DNA from: Nostoc sp. FACHB-973
Lineage (GTDB): Bacteria; Cyanobacteriota; Cyanobacteriia; Cyanobacteriales; Nostocaceae
DNA length: 64,000 nucleotides
NCBI RefSeq assembly: GCF_014698115.1
Contig: NZ_JACJSJ010000028.1
Coordinates: 1-64,000 of the forward strand
Direction of reading: 5' to 3'
The position numbers and the translations under genes are program-made. Shown one piece after another: positions 55,148 through 64,000 of the stretch. The notes under the pieces were generated by a model, which was not told where the DNA came from, did no database searches, and was given only the letters and a program-made list of their open reading frames with translations. Numbering within the stretch: the stretch's first letter is position 1; each line of letters starts with the position of its first letter.

Positions 55148-56191
55148 GTGGGTCTTTTCAGGAACTTTCGCACATCGTGGGATATGGGTATCGACCTCGG
55201 TACCGCTAATACCCTTGTTTATGTATCTGGTAAAGGTATAGTACTGCAAGAACCTTCAGTGGTTGCTATCGATCAAAATGAAAAGGTAGCCTTGGCTGTA
55301 GGAGAAGAAGCCAAGAAAATGCTCGGTCGGACGCCTGGAAATGTGATTGCTCTCCGCCCCTTGCGTGATGGTGTAATCGCTGACTTCGAGGTGGCTGAGC
55401 TGATGCTCAAAAGCTTTATTCAACGTGTAAATGAAGGTAGATCCCTGATTTTACCGAGGATTGTCATTGGCATTCCCAGTGGCGTCACAGGAGTAGAAAG
55501 GCGGGCTGTGATGGATGCAGCTCAACAAGCCGGAGCAAGAGAAGTTTACTTAATTGATGAACCTGTGGCAGCGGCAATTGGGGCAGGACTACCTGTTACT
55601 GAGCCTACTGGTAACATGATTATTGATATCGGCGGTGGCACCACAGAAGTTGCAGTGCTGAGTCTTCAGGGTACGGTAATCAGCGAATCAGTACGCATTG
55701 CCGGGGATGAATTAACTGAAGCGATCGTTCAGTATCTCAAGAAAATGCACAACTTAGTGATTGGTGAACGCACTGCCGAGGAGATCAAGATTCGCCTTGG
55801 TTCTGCCTATCCCACTAACGATGATAATGATCTCATGATGGAAGTCCGGGGTTTACACTTACTTTCTGGTCTGCCACGAACTGTAACAATCAAAGCCCCA
55901 GAAATCCGTGAAAGTATGTTGGAACCGTTATCGGTAATTATAGAAGCTGTGAAGCGGACATTGGAACGCACGCCTCCAGAACTAGCAGCAGACATTATTG
56001 ACAGAGGTATTATGCTGGCTGGTGGTGGCGCTTTGCTCAAAGGCATAGATACCCTGATTAGCCATGAAACAGGGATCGTGACCCACATTGCCGCCGATCC
56101 TTTAAGCTGTGTTGTGCTGGGGACAGGTCGTGTGTTAGAAAACTTTAAGCAAATGGAACGAGTTTTCAGCGCTCGCTCTCGTAATATGTAG
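55148..56191 (+). CDS. mreB: Rod shape-determining protein MreB
   Basis: This is an actin homologue that organises lateral wall growth. At 347 residues it is full length. Phosphate-binding motifs are GIDLGTANTLVYV near the N-terminus and IDIGGGTTEVAVLSLQG near 160-177; the adenosine motif GGGALLKGID comes near 295. The start is a GTG at 55148. It is the first gene of mreBCD. Confidence 0.97.
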   Translation: MGLFRNFRTSWDMGIDLGTANTLVYVSGKGIVLQEPSVVAIDQNEKVALAVGEEAKKMLGRTPGNVIALRPLRDGVIADFEVAELMLKSFIQRVNEGRSLILPRIVIGIPSGVTGVERRAVMDAAQQAGAREVYLIDEPVAAAIGAGLPVTEPTGNMIIDIGGGTTEVAVLSLQGTVISESVRIAGDELTEAIVQYLKKMHNLVIGERTAEEIKIRLGSAYPTNDDNDLMMEVRGLHLLSGLPRTVTIKAPEIRESMLEPLSVIIEAVKRTLERTPPELAADIIDRGIMLAGGGALLKGIDTLISHETGIVTHIAADPLSCVVLGTGRVLENFKQMERVFSARSRNM

Positions 56192-56290
56192 CGAAAAAAT
56201 TTCAAACTTGAGTTCTATTTGAGTTCTATTTGGGTTCTATATAAATAGAATCCGGGTAGAACTTAATTTATTAAGTATACAAAGGTATAT

Positions 56291-57076
56291 ATGGTGACAG
56301 TACGGCGTTGGTGGGATCATAAAGGATTACAAATCGGGTTGCTAGCTGTAGTAGCTGGTAGTGCTTGGATATTGCGACAGACTCAAGGTGAGTTGGTGCT
56401 TGAGACGTACTATACAATTACCCGTCCGTTGCAGATGTTGCAGTCAGGGCCAACTCCAGAAGAACGCCTCAGAGATGCGCGGGTATTAGAGTTGCAAACT
56501 CGTATAGTAGATTTGGAAAGTGAGAAGAAAAAGTTACAAAATTTATTGGGCTATGTGGAAAAAGAGCCACTGGCATCAAGGCCAATTCCAGCGCGGGTGG
56601 TGGGACGTAGTGCTGACCAGTGGTGGCAACAAGTTACCTTGAATCGGGGTGCTAATTCGGGGATTCAGGAAGGCTATGTAGTCAAGGCGGATGGGGGATT
56701 GGTTGGTTTAGTGCAAAGTGTAACTCCCAATACTAGCCGCGTGTTGTTAATCAGTGACCTCAAGAGTCAAGTAGGTGTCACAATTAGCCGCACGGCTGCT
56801 AAAGGTGTTTTGCGAGGAGATTCTTCTGCGGATGCTGTGCTGGAGTTTTATGAAAAAGTTCCAAATGCGAAGGTAGGAGATTTAGTTTCCACATCTACTT
56901 ATAGTCAAAAATTCCCATCAGGCTTGGCAGTAGGACGAATCAAGTCACTGAATTTAAAGAAACTCCCAGCCTCAATCGCAAAAGTTGAGCTTTTTCCGCC
57001 AATTCGTTTTCTAGATTGGGTAGCAGTCTATCCAAAATTAGAAAACCAAGATTTGGAAAATCAAAAGTCTAAGTAA
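56291..57076 (+). CDS. mreC: Rod shape-determining protein MreC
   Basis: This 261-residue protein has an N-terminal membrane helix (about 14-30), a coiled coil (about 57-88, LRDARVLELQTRIVDLESEKKK) and the double beta-barrel periplasmic domain (VVGRSADQWWQQVTLNRGAN; KGVLRGDSS). It links MreB to wall synthases. It lies 99 bases after mreB. Confidence 0.93.
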   Translation: MVTVRRWWDHKGLQIGLLAVVAGSAWILRQTQGELVLETYYTITRPLQMLQSGPTPEERLRDARVLELQTRIVDLESEKKKLQNLLGYVEKEPLASRPIPARVVGRSADQWWQQVTLNRGANSGIQEGYVVKADGGLVGLVQSVTPNTSRVLLISDLKSQVGVTISRTAAKGVLRGDSSADAVLEFYEKVPNAKVGDLVSTSTYSQKFPSGLAVGRIKSLNLKKLPASIAKVELFPPIRFLDWVAVYPKLENQDLENQKSK

Positions 57077-57101
57077 ATTCTTCGATAAAATCCACAGAAA
57101 A

Positions 57102-57737
57102 ATGAAGATTCCTGCATTTGTTGGCAGCAGACAGAAAAAGCCAAAATCACCAAAGCGAAAATTGAAAATCCAAATCCCGCCGCTTTCTCGTTGGCATCCT
57201 GCTGTACGTAAGTTGACGGGTTGGATGATAACGGTTGGGTCTGTGCTGTTATGTTTATTGTTGTTGCCAACCCGCCTCCCAGGTATGGAATTATTGGGAA
57301 TTGGACCAAACTGGCTATTAATTTGGGTGGTGGCTTGGAGTGTGAAGCGCACAATGTTTGCGGGAGCATTGGCAGGTATAATTTTGGGGCTACTTCAAGA
57401 TGGAATGACATCACCTTACCCTACTCATGCCCTCAGTTTAGGTATAGTGGGACTTCTGACTGGTTTACTCCAGAAACAGCGCTTTATGGAAGAGGATTTT
57501 ATTTCTATTGCTGTAATTGTCTTTGTGATGGCAGTTTTGGGAGAAACTATCTTTGGGTTGCAATTAAGTTTTACAGGCGATGCCCACGGCGGGCACAGTC
57601 TACGCCAAGTCGGAGATATTTGGACATATTATCAACGTGTCGCTCTTGCTTCTGCGATTCTTAGTAGTCTCTGGGGACCTGTGGTTTATTATCCCCTGAA
57701 TCTTTGGTGGCAACGGATGAAATTATTGGAGCAATAG
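57102..57737 (+). CDS. mreD: Rod shape-determining protein MreD
   Basis: This 211-residue membrane protein has about five hydrophobic segments and the MreD pattern FAGALAGIILGLLQDGMTSPY. It has a basic N-terminal extension of about 35 residues (GSRQKKPKSPKRKLKIQ) that is longer than usual. It is the last gene of mreBCD, 25 bases after mreC. Confidence 0.9.
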   Translation: MKIPAFVGSRQKKPKSPKRKLKIQIPPLSRWHPAVRKLTGWMITVGSVLLCLLLLPTRLPGMELLGIGPNWLLIWVVAWSVKRTMFAGALAGIILGLLQDGMTSPYPTHALSLGIVGLLTGLLQKQRFMEEDFISIAVIVFVMAVLGETIFGLQLSFTGDAHGGHSLRQVGDIWTYYQRVALASAILSSLWGPVVYYPLNLWWQRMKLLEQ

Positions 57738-57767
57738 TTGATGAGGGGAGGATCAAAACCCCATAGC

Positions 57768-58409
57768 TTAATGCTCTGGTTCGATTTGCTGTTGGAAGTA
57801 AGTTCGCAAACCATCTGCCAAAGCTGGAACCTGAACAGCGCGACGTACTAAATTGTCATCGGCTTCACGCACGTAGATTTGTACAATATCGGCAACTGTG
57901 ACATTGTTTTCATCCCGACTCACCAGTTTGATCTCATCTCCTACACCAATTTCACCTTCAAGGACTACTGAAAAGTAAATGCCGCTCAAACGGCTGTTGA
58001 GAAACCGTTTAACCATATCATCGCGCCCAAACTTGAGATTGAGCTTGAAACAGGGAAACCGTGGCTGCGTCACCATCACAACAGCCGTGCCAATGCTAAA
58101 GCGATCGCCGATATTCACTTCCGTTTCCGACAAGCCCTCAATCGTTAGGTTTTCGCCAAACGCACCCCAAGGCAAGTCCTCATCTGGTAACTCCTGCCGC
58201 CAGTAAGTATAATGCTCCATTGGATAAGCGTAAACCGCTTTTTCGGCACCCCCGTGAACGGTCAAATCTGCCTGTCGATCTCCATCTAGATTGAGCGATC
58301 GCAGCATTACTCTTCCATTCACGGGCTGCTTAAAAATGCTAGTTGTGACAGACTTTTTCTTCCAACTCACTTCACGCGGCAGTCCAACGCAAACAGAAAT
58401 CAATTTCAT
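57768..58409 (-). CDS. MOSC-domain protein (YiiM-like)
   Basis: This 213-residue MOSC protein has the sequence VHGGAEKAVYAYPMEHYTYW, AFGENLTIEGLSE and QPRFPCFKLNLKFGRDDM; the Cys in FPCFKL is the conserved MOSC Cys. A 3-alpha-like tail follows. YiiM-type proteins reduce N-hydroxylated bases through a molybdenum cofactor. It is convergent with mreD. Confidence 0.9.
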   Translation of the reverse strand: MKLISVCVGLPREVSWKKKSVTTSIFKQPVNGRVMLRSLNLDGDRQADLTVHGGAEKAVYAYPMEHYTYWRQELPDEDLPWGAFGENLTIEGLSETEVNIGDRFSIGTAVVMVTQPRFPCFKLNLKFGRDDMVKRFLNSRLSGIYFSVVLEGEIGVGDEIKLVSRDENNVTVADIVQIYVREADDNLVRRAVQVPALADGLRTYFQQQIEPEH

Positions 58410-58587
58410 AGAGCAACCTCAATAGTACTTAGGAGCAGCCTAAGAAGCCCGCGATCGCTATCGATCGCAATTTGCTTTCTGCCGCTTAATCTTAACCCGA
58501 ACTCACGTTATGTTAGCGATCGCTACTTGGATTTATTACTACATGATAAATTAAGTGTTATTTCAGTTTTCAGTCTCGCTTGCATCT

Positions 58588-59502
58588 TTATTCCTTGAGA
58601 AAAGCATCAAACGTCAACCTATGTGGTAGTGAAGTTTGTGCGCCTGGTTTTGTGGCGGCTAAAGCACCTGCTGCTGCACCCCAAACAACTGCCTGATGTA
58701 AGGACATTCCTTCAAAAAGTGCCGCTGCTAAACCGCCATTGAAAGCGTCGCCAGCAGCTACTGTGTCAACTACATCAACTGGAAATGCAGGTACAAAAAA
58801 CTTTTCTTGGGCAGTTGCACAAAAAACACCCTTAGCACCGAGTTTGACGATCGCACATTTCACTCCCCGTTGCAATAAAATCTCACCTGCCTGAGCGGCT
58901 GTTTCCTCTCCATCCACAGCAAAACCCACCAACTGCCCAGCCTCCACTTCATTGGGTGTGATAATGTCTACCAATGGATAAAGTTCTGCGGGTAAATCAG
59001 ATTGTGCAGGTGCCGGGTCAAGAATGACTTTGATGTTTGCGCTTCTGGCTGCTTTAGCTGCTGCAACCACCGCAGAAATCGGAATTTCTAATTGCAAAAG
59101 TAGTGCTGTAGCTTCTGGTAATAAGTTTGATAACCGTTGCACATCTTCCTGATTGACGCGTCCATTTGCACCAGGAATCACAACGATTTGATTTTCTCCA
59201 GTCTGACTAACGGTGATAATGGCGACTCCAGAACTAACATTTTCATCAACGAAAACATTGTTTGTCTGCACACCAGATGCTTGCAAATTGTTAACAAGTT
59301 CTACACCAAAATTATCTGCACCAACACGCCCTACCATTTGCACAGGAATTCCCAATCTAGCGAGTGCTACAGCTTGATTGGCTCCTTTACCTCCCGAAAC
59401 TTGAAAAAAGTTTTCTCCGAGTAAGGTTTCTCCACCGACTGGTAACCGGGGTGCTGTGGCTACCAAGTCTATATTGATGCTGCCAAAAACGATAATGGTC
59501 AT
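58588..59502 (-). CDS. rbsK: Ribokinase (PfkB family)
   Basis: It phosphorylates ribose to ribose 5-phosphate in the cytoplasm. At 304 residues it has the substrate-binding GGKGANQAVALARLG near residue 37, the DPAPAQSDLP region, TPNEVEAGQL, and the anion-hole/catalytic motif DTVAAGDAFNGGLAAAL (usual DTTGAGDAF; the catalytic Asp is kept). Other PfkB sugar kinases remain possible. It stands alone with no ribose transporter nearby. Confidence 0.88.
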   Translation of the reverse strand: MTIIVFGSINIDLVATAPRLPVGGETLLGENFFQVSGGKGANQAVALARLGIPVQMVGRVGADNFGVELVNNLQASGVQTNNVFVDENVSSGVAIITVSQTGENQIVVIPGANGRVNQEDVQRLSNLLPEATALLLQLEIPISAVVAAAKAARSANIKVILDPAPAQSDLPAELYPLVDIITPNEVEAGQLVGFAVDGEETAAQAGEILLQRGVKCAIVKLGAKGVFCATAQEKFFVPAFPVDVVDTVAAGDAFNGGLAAALFEGMSLHQAVVWGAAAGALAATKPGAQTSLPHRLTFDAFLKE

Positions 59503-59575
59503 AATTTAGGGAAGTTACTAAAATTTAACTAAAAGATATTGAATTTAGATATAAAATTTCGAGATAACGTTAGAA

Positions 59576-60607
59576 TCAAAAGCCATCATCCCGATCTTCA
59601 CCAGCTGTTAAAGTTATACGCATACTGTAACGAGGAGGTAAAAAGTCAAAATCTGGTGCTCTGCCATTAGTATCCCTTCCCGTTGCAACTAATTTTGTAA
59701 ATTCTTCGCAAGAGCATCCTTTACCTAATACCATCATTTCAACAACTATGAACCAAGGTAAAGAGCTTTGATATATGTCGATTATATCTACAACTGCTTG
59801 TAGAGTAAATGGTAATAGCTTTTGCTGATTTTTCTGACTTTTATTACTCATAATTGCCTGTTCAATAGCTATCTCTTGTATGTTTTTGAGAGAAACAATT
59901 AAGCTACCCATTGACAAAATTGTGAATTCACTATCCGTATCATAAAGTTCACGATATTGATGCAGCCTTGGGGCATTATCAAGGATAGAAATAGTATCCT
60001 TGAAGAACTGGCAATGTAAAATTTTGTCTTTTTCATTTTTAGTAAAATCTGCAAAAATAGGATTGTATAGTAGATATTTTCCGCATTCACTACAACCATA
60101 TCTGTTTTCAAAGTATTCTATTAGCTGTTCAAATTTTTCATGTTGTTGTTGCTTAAAAGAATCATATTTAGATACAAGAGAGTATTTATTTGACTTATCA
60201 AAAAATAATCTTTTAGCTTGAAAAAGCATACCCTTTTTAAAATTATATGTAGAGTCAATGTTATCCTTGTACTCTATGATAATTCCTAAATCTGATTGAG
60301 TGAAATGCCCTTCTTGATACTTATTGTAGCTTGTAGTTTCTAACGTTATTTCTGCTTTCAGCAAGCTGCCACTCTTTTCCAAATCTCTATTGAGATCAGC
60401 AATGCTATAGGGTAGTTGATGCAATTGCGAACCTCTATGATCTAACAGTTCACAGAGTATCGAAGTTAAATGTTCTTCATCGGGGCAAAAACCCAATGAA
60501 TACCTTTGGCAAAGTATTTGATCTATGCTTCTAAAATACTTAAAGAAAAATTTTATATCTCTCGGTGTAAGAACAGGAATCCCAGGTGGTTTATAAGTAT
60601 GGGTCAT
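59576..60607 (-). CDS. Unrecognised protein with PD-(D/E)XK-nuclease-like pattern
   Basis: I do not recognise this protein (343 residues from ATG 60607; a TTG at 60697 would add 30). An acidic helix FCPDEEHLTSILCELLDHRG near residues 40-59 is followed by SDLGIIIEYKDN (D106) and GMLFQAKRLFF (Q130-A-K132). This E...D...QxK order resembles a PD-(D/E)XK restriction-type core. A CSECGKY pair of Cys (172, 175) could bind zinc. The gene is visibly AT-rich, lacks HIP1 octamers and is flanked by unrelated housekeeping genes, all fitting a transferred accessory gene. A defence role is inference only. Confidence 0.6.
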   Translation of the reverse strand: MTHTYKPPGIPVLTPRDIKFFFKYFRSIDQILCQRYSLGFCPDEEHLTSILCELLDHRGSQLHQLPYSIADLNRDLEKSGSLLKAEITLETTSYNKYQEGHFTQSDLGIIIEYKDNIDSTYNFKKGMLFQAKRLFFDKSNKYSLVSKYDSFKQQQHEKFEQLIEYFENRYGCSECGKYLLYNPIFADFTKNEKDKILHCQFFKDTISILDNAPRLHQYRELYDTDSEFTILSMGSLIVSLKNIQEIAIEQAIMSNKSQKNQQKLLPFTLQAVVDIIDIYQSSLPWFIVVEMMVLGKGCSCEEFTKLVATGRDTNGRAPDFDFLPPRYSMRITLTAGEDRDDGF

Positions 60608-60873
60608 AAGATTTTCTCTTAAATACTGAAATTGATCATTTTTGTATCCAACAATACCATAGTAGTTTATGGGTAAACCCCGACCTTTAAAGTCCAATCA
60701 TTCTAAACGTCTCAGCATAGCGAATGAGCTTTGATGGTCAAAATTTGAGAATGCCTCAAAATGTGTAGTTTGCCGCCCTAGACATCGCCTTTTCCATCTC
60801 ACCCACTTCCAACAAGCTATACTGCCAAATAGCGCTTAACAAATCTTAAAAACCATCATTGCAAACATAGGAT

Positions 60874-62415
60874 ATGCAAAACACAGATGTAGTTGTCATC
60901 GGTAGCGGTATTGGCGGTTTAAGTTGTGCTGCTCTTTTGGCACGATATGGCTTTGATGTGATAGTCTGCGAAAGTCATTCCATACCTGGTGGTGCCGCCC
61001 ACGCTTTTGAGCGCAATGGTTTCAAATTTGACTGTGGCCCGTCTCTCTACTCTGGACTGTCTTACAGTCCCTCTGCCAACCCCCTGCGGCAAGTCCTGGA
61101 CGCCATTGGCTCTGAATTACCATGCGTCACCTACGATACTTGGGGTTGTTTTCTGCCAGAAGGTTATTTTGACACGTCAGTTGGGGCTGAGCAATTTTCT
61201 GAAGTGTTGATGAAATTGCGTGGTGGTAATGCTGTCGCCGAATGGCAGCAACTCCAGCGCGTTATGGAACCACTGGCGAGTGCAGCAACCGCTATGTCAC
61301 CGGCAGCATTACGCTTTGATTTGGGTGCAGTTCAAACTGTGGGACGATTTGCCCCTTCTCTACTAAAACATACTGGAAATATCATCAAGTTGACTGGCTC
61401 TTTCAGCCGGATTATGGATGATGTTGTCAAAGACCAATTTACGCAAAATTGGCTGAATTTGCTGTGTTTTCTACTTTCGGGGCTGCCAGCAGATGGCACG
61501 ATCGCCGCAGAGGTAGCATTTATGTTTGCTGACTGGTATAAAGCAGGGGCAATGCTTGACTATCCGATTGGTGGTAGTGGTGCTTTAGTTGACGCCCTTG
61601 TACAAGGATTAGAGCGTCATGGTGGTCAGATAAAACTAGGCGCACATGTCCAAGAAGTGCTGGTGGAAGGTAATCGGGCGGTGGGTGTGCGTTTGCGCGA
61701 TCGCCAAGAAATCCGCGCACGTAAGGCAGTAATTTCTAATGCATCGGTTTGGGACACGCTGAAGCTGTTACCAGAAAAAGCAGTAGCAAAACAGTTCCGC
61801 GCTCAAAGACAGGCGACGCCTGAGTGTGATAGTTTCATGCATCTGCATCTAGGTATTGATGCCCAAGGATTACAGACAAATTTGCAATGTCATTACATCG
61901 TGGTAAATAATTGGGAACTGGGGGTAACAGCACCTCAAAATGTGGTGGTGATATCAATTCCTTCAACTCTCGATTCATCTCTGGCACCACCAGGTAAGCA
62001 TGTGATTCACGTTTATACTCCGGGGAATGAACCGTATGCTATTTGGCAGGGGATGGATAGAAGAAGTGAAGAATATGCCGAACAAAAGCGATCGCGTGCA
62101 GAAGTAATGTGGCAAGCGCTACAGCGGATTATTCCAGATATTCGCTCTCGTTGCGAAGTCACACTTGTTGGTACACCTCTAACCCACGAGCGTTTTCTAC
62201 GTCGTCACCAAGGTTCATATGGCCCAGCAATTGCAGCGGGTTCTGGTATATTTCCCGGCCCCAGTACTCCCCTACCAGGGCTGTTGTGCTGTGGAGATTC
62301 GACATTTCCCGGTATTGGTTTACCAGCAGTCGCCGCTAGTGGGATGATTGCCGCCAATACCCTTGCACCTATTAACAAGCATTTAGAAATGCTTGAGGAT
62401 ATTAAGTGCATGTGA
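60874..62415 (+). CDS. Carotenoid isomerase/desaturase-like FAD oxidoreductase
   Basis: This 513-residue flavoprotein is of the CrtISO/phytoene desaturase superfamily. The dinucleotide fold is VVVIGSGIGGLSCAALLARYGF at the N-terminus, followed by SHSIPGGAAHAFERNGFKFDCGPSLYSG. The C-terminal FAD segment is GLLCCGDSTFPGIGLPAVAASG. It resembles the CrtISO/CrtO branch but I cannot assign one substrate; other flavin-dependent oxidoreductases of this branch are possible. Confidence 0.85.
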   Translation: MQNTDVVVIGSGIGGLSCAALLARYGFDVIVCESHSIPGGAAHAFERNGFKFDCGPSLYSGLSYSPSANPLRQVLDAIGSELPCVTYDTWGCFLPEGYFDTSVGAEQFSEVLMKLRGGNAVAEWQQLQRVMEPLASAATAMSPAALRFDLGAVQTVGRFAPSLLKHTGNIIKLTGSFSRIMDDVVKDQFTQNWLNLLCFLLSGLPADGTIAAEVAFMFADWYKAGAMLDYPIGGSGALVDALVQGLERHGGQIKLGAHVQEVLVEGNRAVGVRLRDRQEIRARKAVISNASVWDTLKLLPEKAVAKQFRAQRQATPECDSFMHLHLGIDAQGLQTNLQCHYIVVNNWELGVTAPQNVVVISIPSTLDSSLAPPGKHVIHVYTPGNEPYAIWQGMDRRSEEYAEQKRSRAEVMWQALQRIIPDIRSRCEVTLVGTPLTHERFLRRHQGSYGPAIAAGSGIFPGPSTPLPGLLCCGDSTFPGIGLPAVAASGMIAANTLAPINKHLEMLEDIKCM

Positions 62416-62995
62416 ACTACTCCGCCGTAAGACGGACGGAGCTTCCCAATTCATCGGGAATAGCCTCTAGAACTCCGTAGTACTATAAGGTCTGACATTC
62501 CCTCCAAGGGCAGGAGTCCTGGTTCCCAAGACCCAAATCTTTTACCCTGAGCGTAGTCGTTCGCGGAGCGTTTCTAAGAGTTGGGTTTTCTTGCAACATA
62601 TACCTATTAGCTTGGTTTTCGCTTATGGCATTGATGGTCAAGACCAAATAATCCTATCAGAAAATCTTCTCCCAAGGGGAGACGCCAAGGGCGATGGGGA
62701 TTCGTCATCCATAAGCGTATTTGTTTTTGCTGACGCAAAAAAACAATACGCCTATGCCCTACTCACCAAGAGCTCCCTATACCTAGAGTACATTGTTCGC
62801 GTTAGCGTCTCGCAGAGAAGGTGGGGACTTCCGCGACACGTTAAAAAGGAGAATTCAGAATTCAGAATTTAGAATGAATATAGAATCAAGCGTGCTATGG
62901 ATTTTTGATTTTTTGATTTTGTTCAAATTATAAAGCTTGAGTATCAAAGTCTTCTGACTTCTGACTCCTGAATTCTGACTCCTGACTCCCGAATT
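62416..62995. other. Intergenic region rich in dispersed repeats
   Basis: The stretch between the oxidoreductase and PEP-CTERM genes contains segments such as GTTAGCGTCTCGCAGAGAAG and CCCAAGGGGAGACGCC, common dispersed repeats in Nostocales, and GAATTCAGAATT-type repeats near both ends. The 93-codon open frame at 62591-62872 crosses these repeats and is probably not a gene. Confidence 0.55.
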
Positions 62996-63682
62996 CTAAT
63001 AAATGTATTTATTTTTTTGAGTACAAAATCTCGCTGCTAACAAAGCCGCACCCGCAGCCAAAATCGCTAAGGCGCTTCCAGGTTCGGGTACGGCAGCAAC
63101 TTTAGCATCAATTCGTGCAGTTCCAGCAAACAAACCTGCTAAATTAGAGTCGCCAAGTCCTTGAGCAAACTCTGGAGAAATGAACAATTGAACATCAGCC
63201 AGAGTTAAAGTTAAATTATCTTGATCAAAGATCACTGATTGGGGATAGCTCAAGTCAAACAAAATTGGATTTTGAGGAGAAATTGTGTCTCTTAAAACAA
63301 GTCCGCTGGCATTAGGGACAGTACGTCCGGGAGCAAAACCAATTGAAAAGTTACCAACAGTAATTTGATCGTTGAAGGTAACAGTACCAGTATGCTCGAT
63401 TGTACCGAATAGTGGAGTAAAACCGCCTTCGTCGCTGAAGGTGAAGTTGGTAGCCGAGTCGATTTGAAACCCAACTAAATAATCGCTAGGTATTGGTGGG
63501 ACTGTATCCTGAGTGCCTGTGATGATTAGCCCGATATTTCTGAGAATATTTTCGTGGTCGCGATCTATACTGGTGACTCCAGATTCCACTTTAAAAGTTG
63601 CAGCTTCTACTTGTATGGGTGCAATTGATATCAAAGCTGCTGTTGTACAACCAACAATTCCTGCAATATGGAAAAAACGCAT
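62996..63682 (-). CDS. PEP-CTERM sorting-domain protein
   Basis: This 228-residue exported protein has a signal peptide (about residues 1-27, ending VEA) and a beta-rich body of about 170 residues. The C-terminal PEP-CTERM signal reads VPEPGSALAILAAGAALLAAR, i.e. PEP motif, hydrophobic helix and Arg. The tail continues with ten more residues after the Arg, longer than usual. Such proteins are processed by an exosortase-type system linked to exopolysaccharide. The body function is unknown. Confidence 0.88.
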   Translation of the reverse strand: MRFFHIAGIVGCTTAALISIAPIQVEAATFKVESGVTSIDRDHENILRNIGLIITGTQDTVPPIPSDYLVGFQIDSATNFTFSDEGGFTPLFGTIEHTGTVTFNDQITVGNFSIGFAPGRTVPNASGLVLRDTISPQNPILFDLSYPQSVIFDQDNLTLTLADVQLFISPEFAQGLGDSNLAGLFAGTARIDAKVAAVPEPGSALAILAAGAALLAARFCTQKNKYIY

Positions 63683-64000
63683 ATATCCTCTTTATTTTCT
63701 GTGCCTAATTTTAGATAATTCAACGATTTTGTGTTGAAAATAATATTTTCAAAATTTAGATTGCATTTTCAAACTCAAGAGATTCTACGAATTTTTTGCA
63801 TTTTACCTTATTTTCTTAATTCTTAAACTCTTTTGATATTTTTTGCATTTTCTATCTTCACTTTCCAATCAAAGTTTATTCTCTAACTAGATCAGCGTTT
63901 AACTGGCTGCTCAGAATATGGATGCATAGATGTAATGATGAGTTTGCATCAATATTCATAGATGCTTGCCCATTGTTTTTATAGAGTACCATATTTTTTG
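63683..64000. other. AT-rich upstream region of the PEP-CTERM gene
   Basis: This strongly AT-rich stretch has no gene visible up to the window edge. It should carry the promoter of the PEP-CTERM gene. Confidence 0.5.

Noticed and set aside
62591-62872. 93-codon open frame after the oxidoreductase
   Set aside because: It crosses dispersed-repeat sequences, has no domain pattern and no ribosome binding site.

Overview
The window is a 64 kb chromosomal segment of a heterocyst-forming filamentous cyanobacterium (Nostocales, Nostoc/Anabaena type). The evidence is the presence of hetZ and a patU-like gene, photosystem I genes psaF, psaJ and psaL, a Tic22-like protein, the recurrent HIP1 octamer GCGATCGC, and heptameric short tandem repeats of the kind known from Nostoc and Anabaena. 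From memory, the order amiC1-amiC2-murI-sds-hetZ-patU ... psaL-psaJ-psaF-tsaD ... tic22 matches the alr0092 to alr0114 region of Anabaena sp. PCC 7120. No database was consulted.

Layout. 1-5.6 kb: the end of a TPR plus M48-type membrane protein that has lost most zinc ligands, prfC, a DUF4870 protein and hemB. 5.6-10.4 kb: an accessory-looking block with a TnpB fossil, a GDP-mannose 6-dehydrogenase (AlgD-like) and GT4 glycosyltransferase pair, a 1.4 kb gap containing a PIN-toxin fossil, and a small XRE regulator. 11-15 kb: pdhB and secD-secF. 15-17.5 kb: a GNAT, a degenerate sensor kinase and tsaC. 18-21.5 kb: a large six-CARDB-repeat protein with a C-terminal calpain-type (C2) protease domain. 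21.6-29.2 kb: a secreted protein, prmC, tic22, tRNA-Pro(TGG), a Ycf52-like GNAT, an ACT-domain protein, an alpha/beta hydrolase and tsaD. 29.5-32.3 kb: psaF-psaJ, psaL, gmk and remA. 32.8-36.2 kb: an ABC-2 exporter operon and a DUF433/DUF5615 toxin-antitoxin pair.

36.4-41.3 kb: a TgpA-like transglutaminase whose catalytic Cys and His are replaced, then patU and hetZ. 41.5-45.9 kb: a small conserved protein, a repeat cluster, solanesyl diphosphate synthase, a small membrane ORF and murI. 46-52.7 kb: tandem AMIN-amidase paralogues (amiC1/amiC2) and a CPA2 antiporter. 53-57.7 kb: an EVE protein, a SIMPL protein, ssb and mreBCD. 57.8-63.7 kb: a MOSC protein, a ribokinase, an unrecognised nuclease-like protein, a carotenoid isomerase-like oxidoreductase and a PEP-CTERM protein.

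Themes. Cell-wall and septum genes cluster together (murI, amiC1/2, mreBCD and heterocyst regulators hetZ/patU). Both t6A genes tsaC and tsaD are present. Three membrane or signalling proteins look like pseudo-enzymes. Most convergent gene junctions carry short G-rich or heptameric repeats arranged as inverted repeats. The most unusual items are the CARDB-calpain fusion, the pseudo-enzymes, the nuclease-like gene at about 60 kb and the transferred-looking GDP-mannuronate module.
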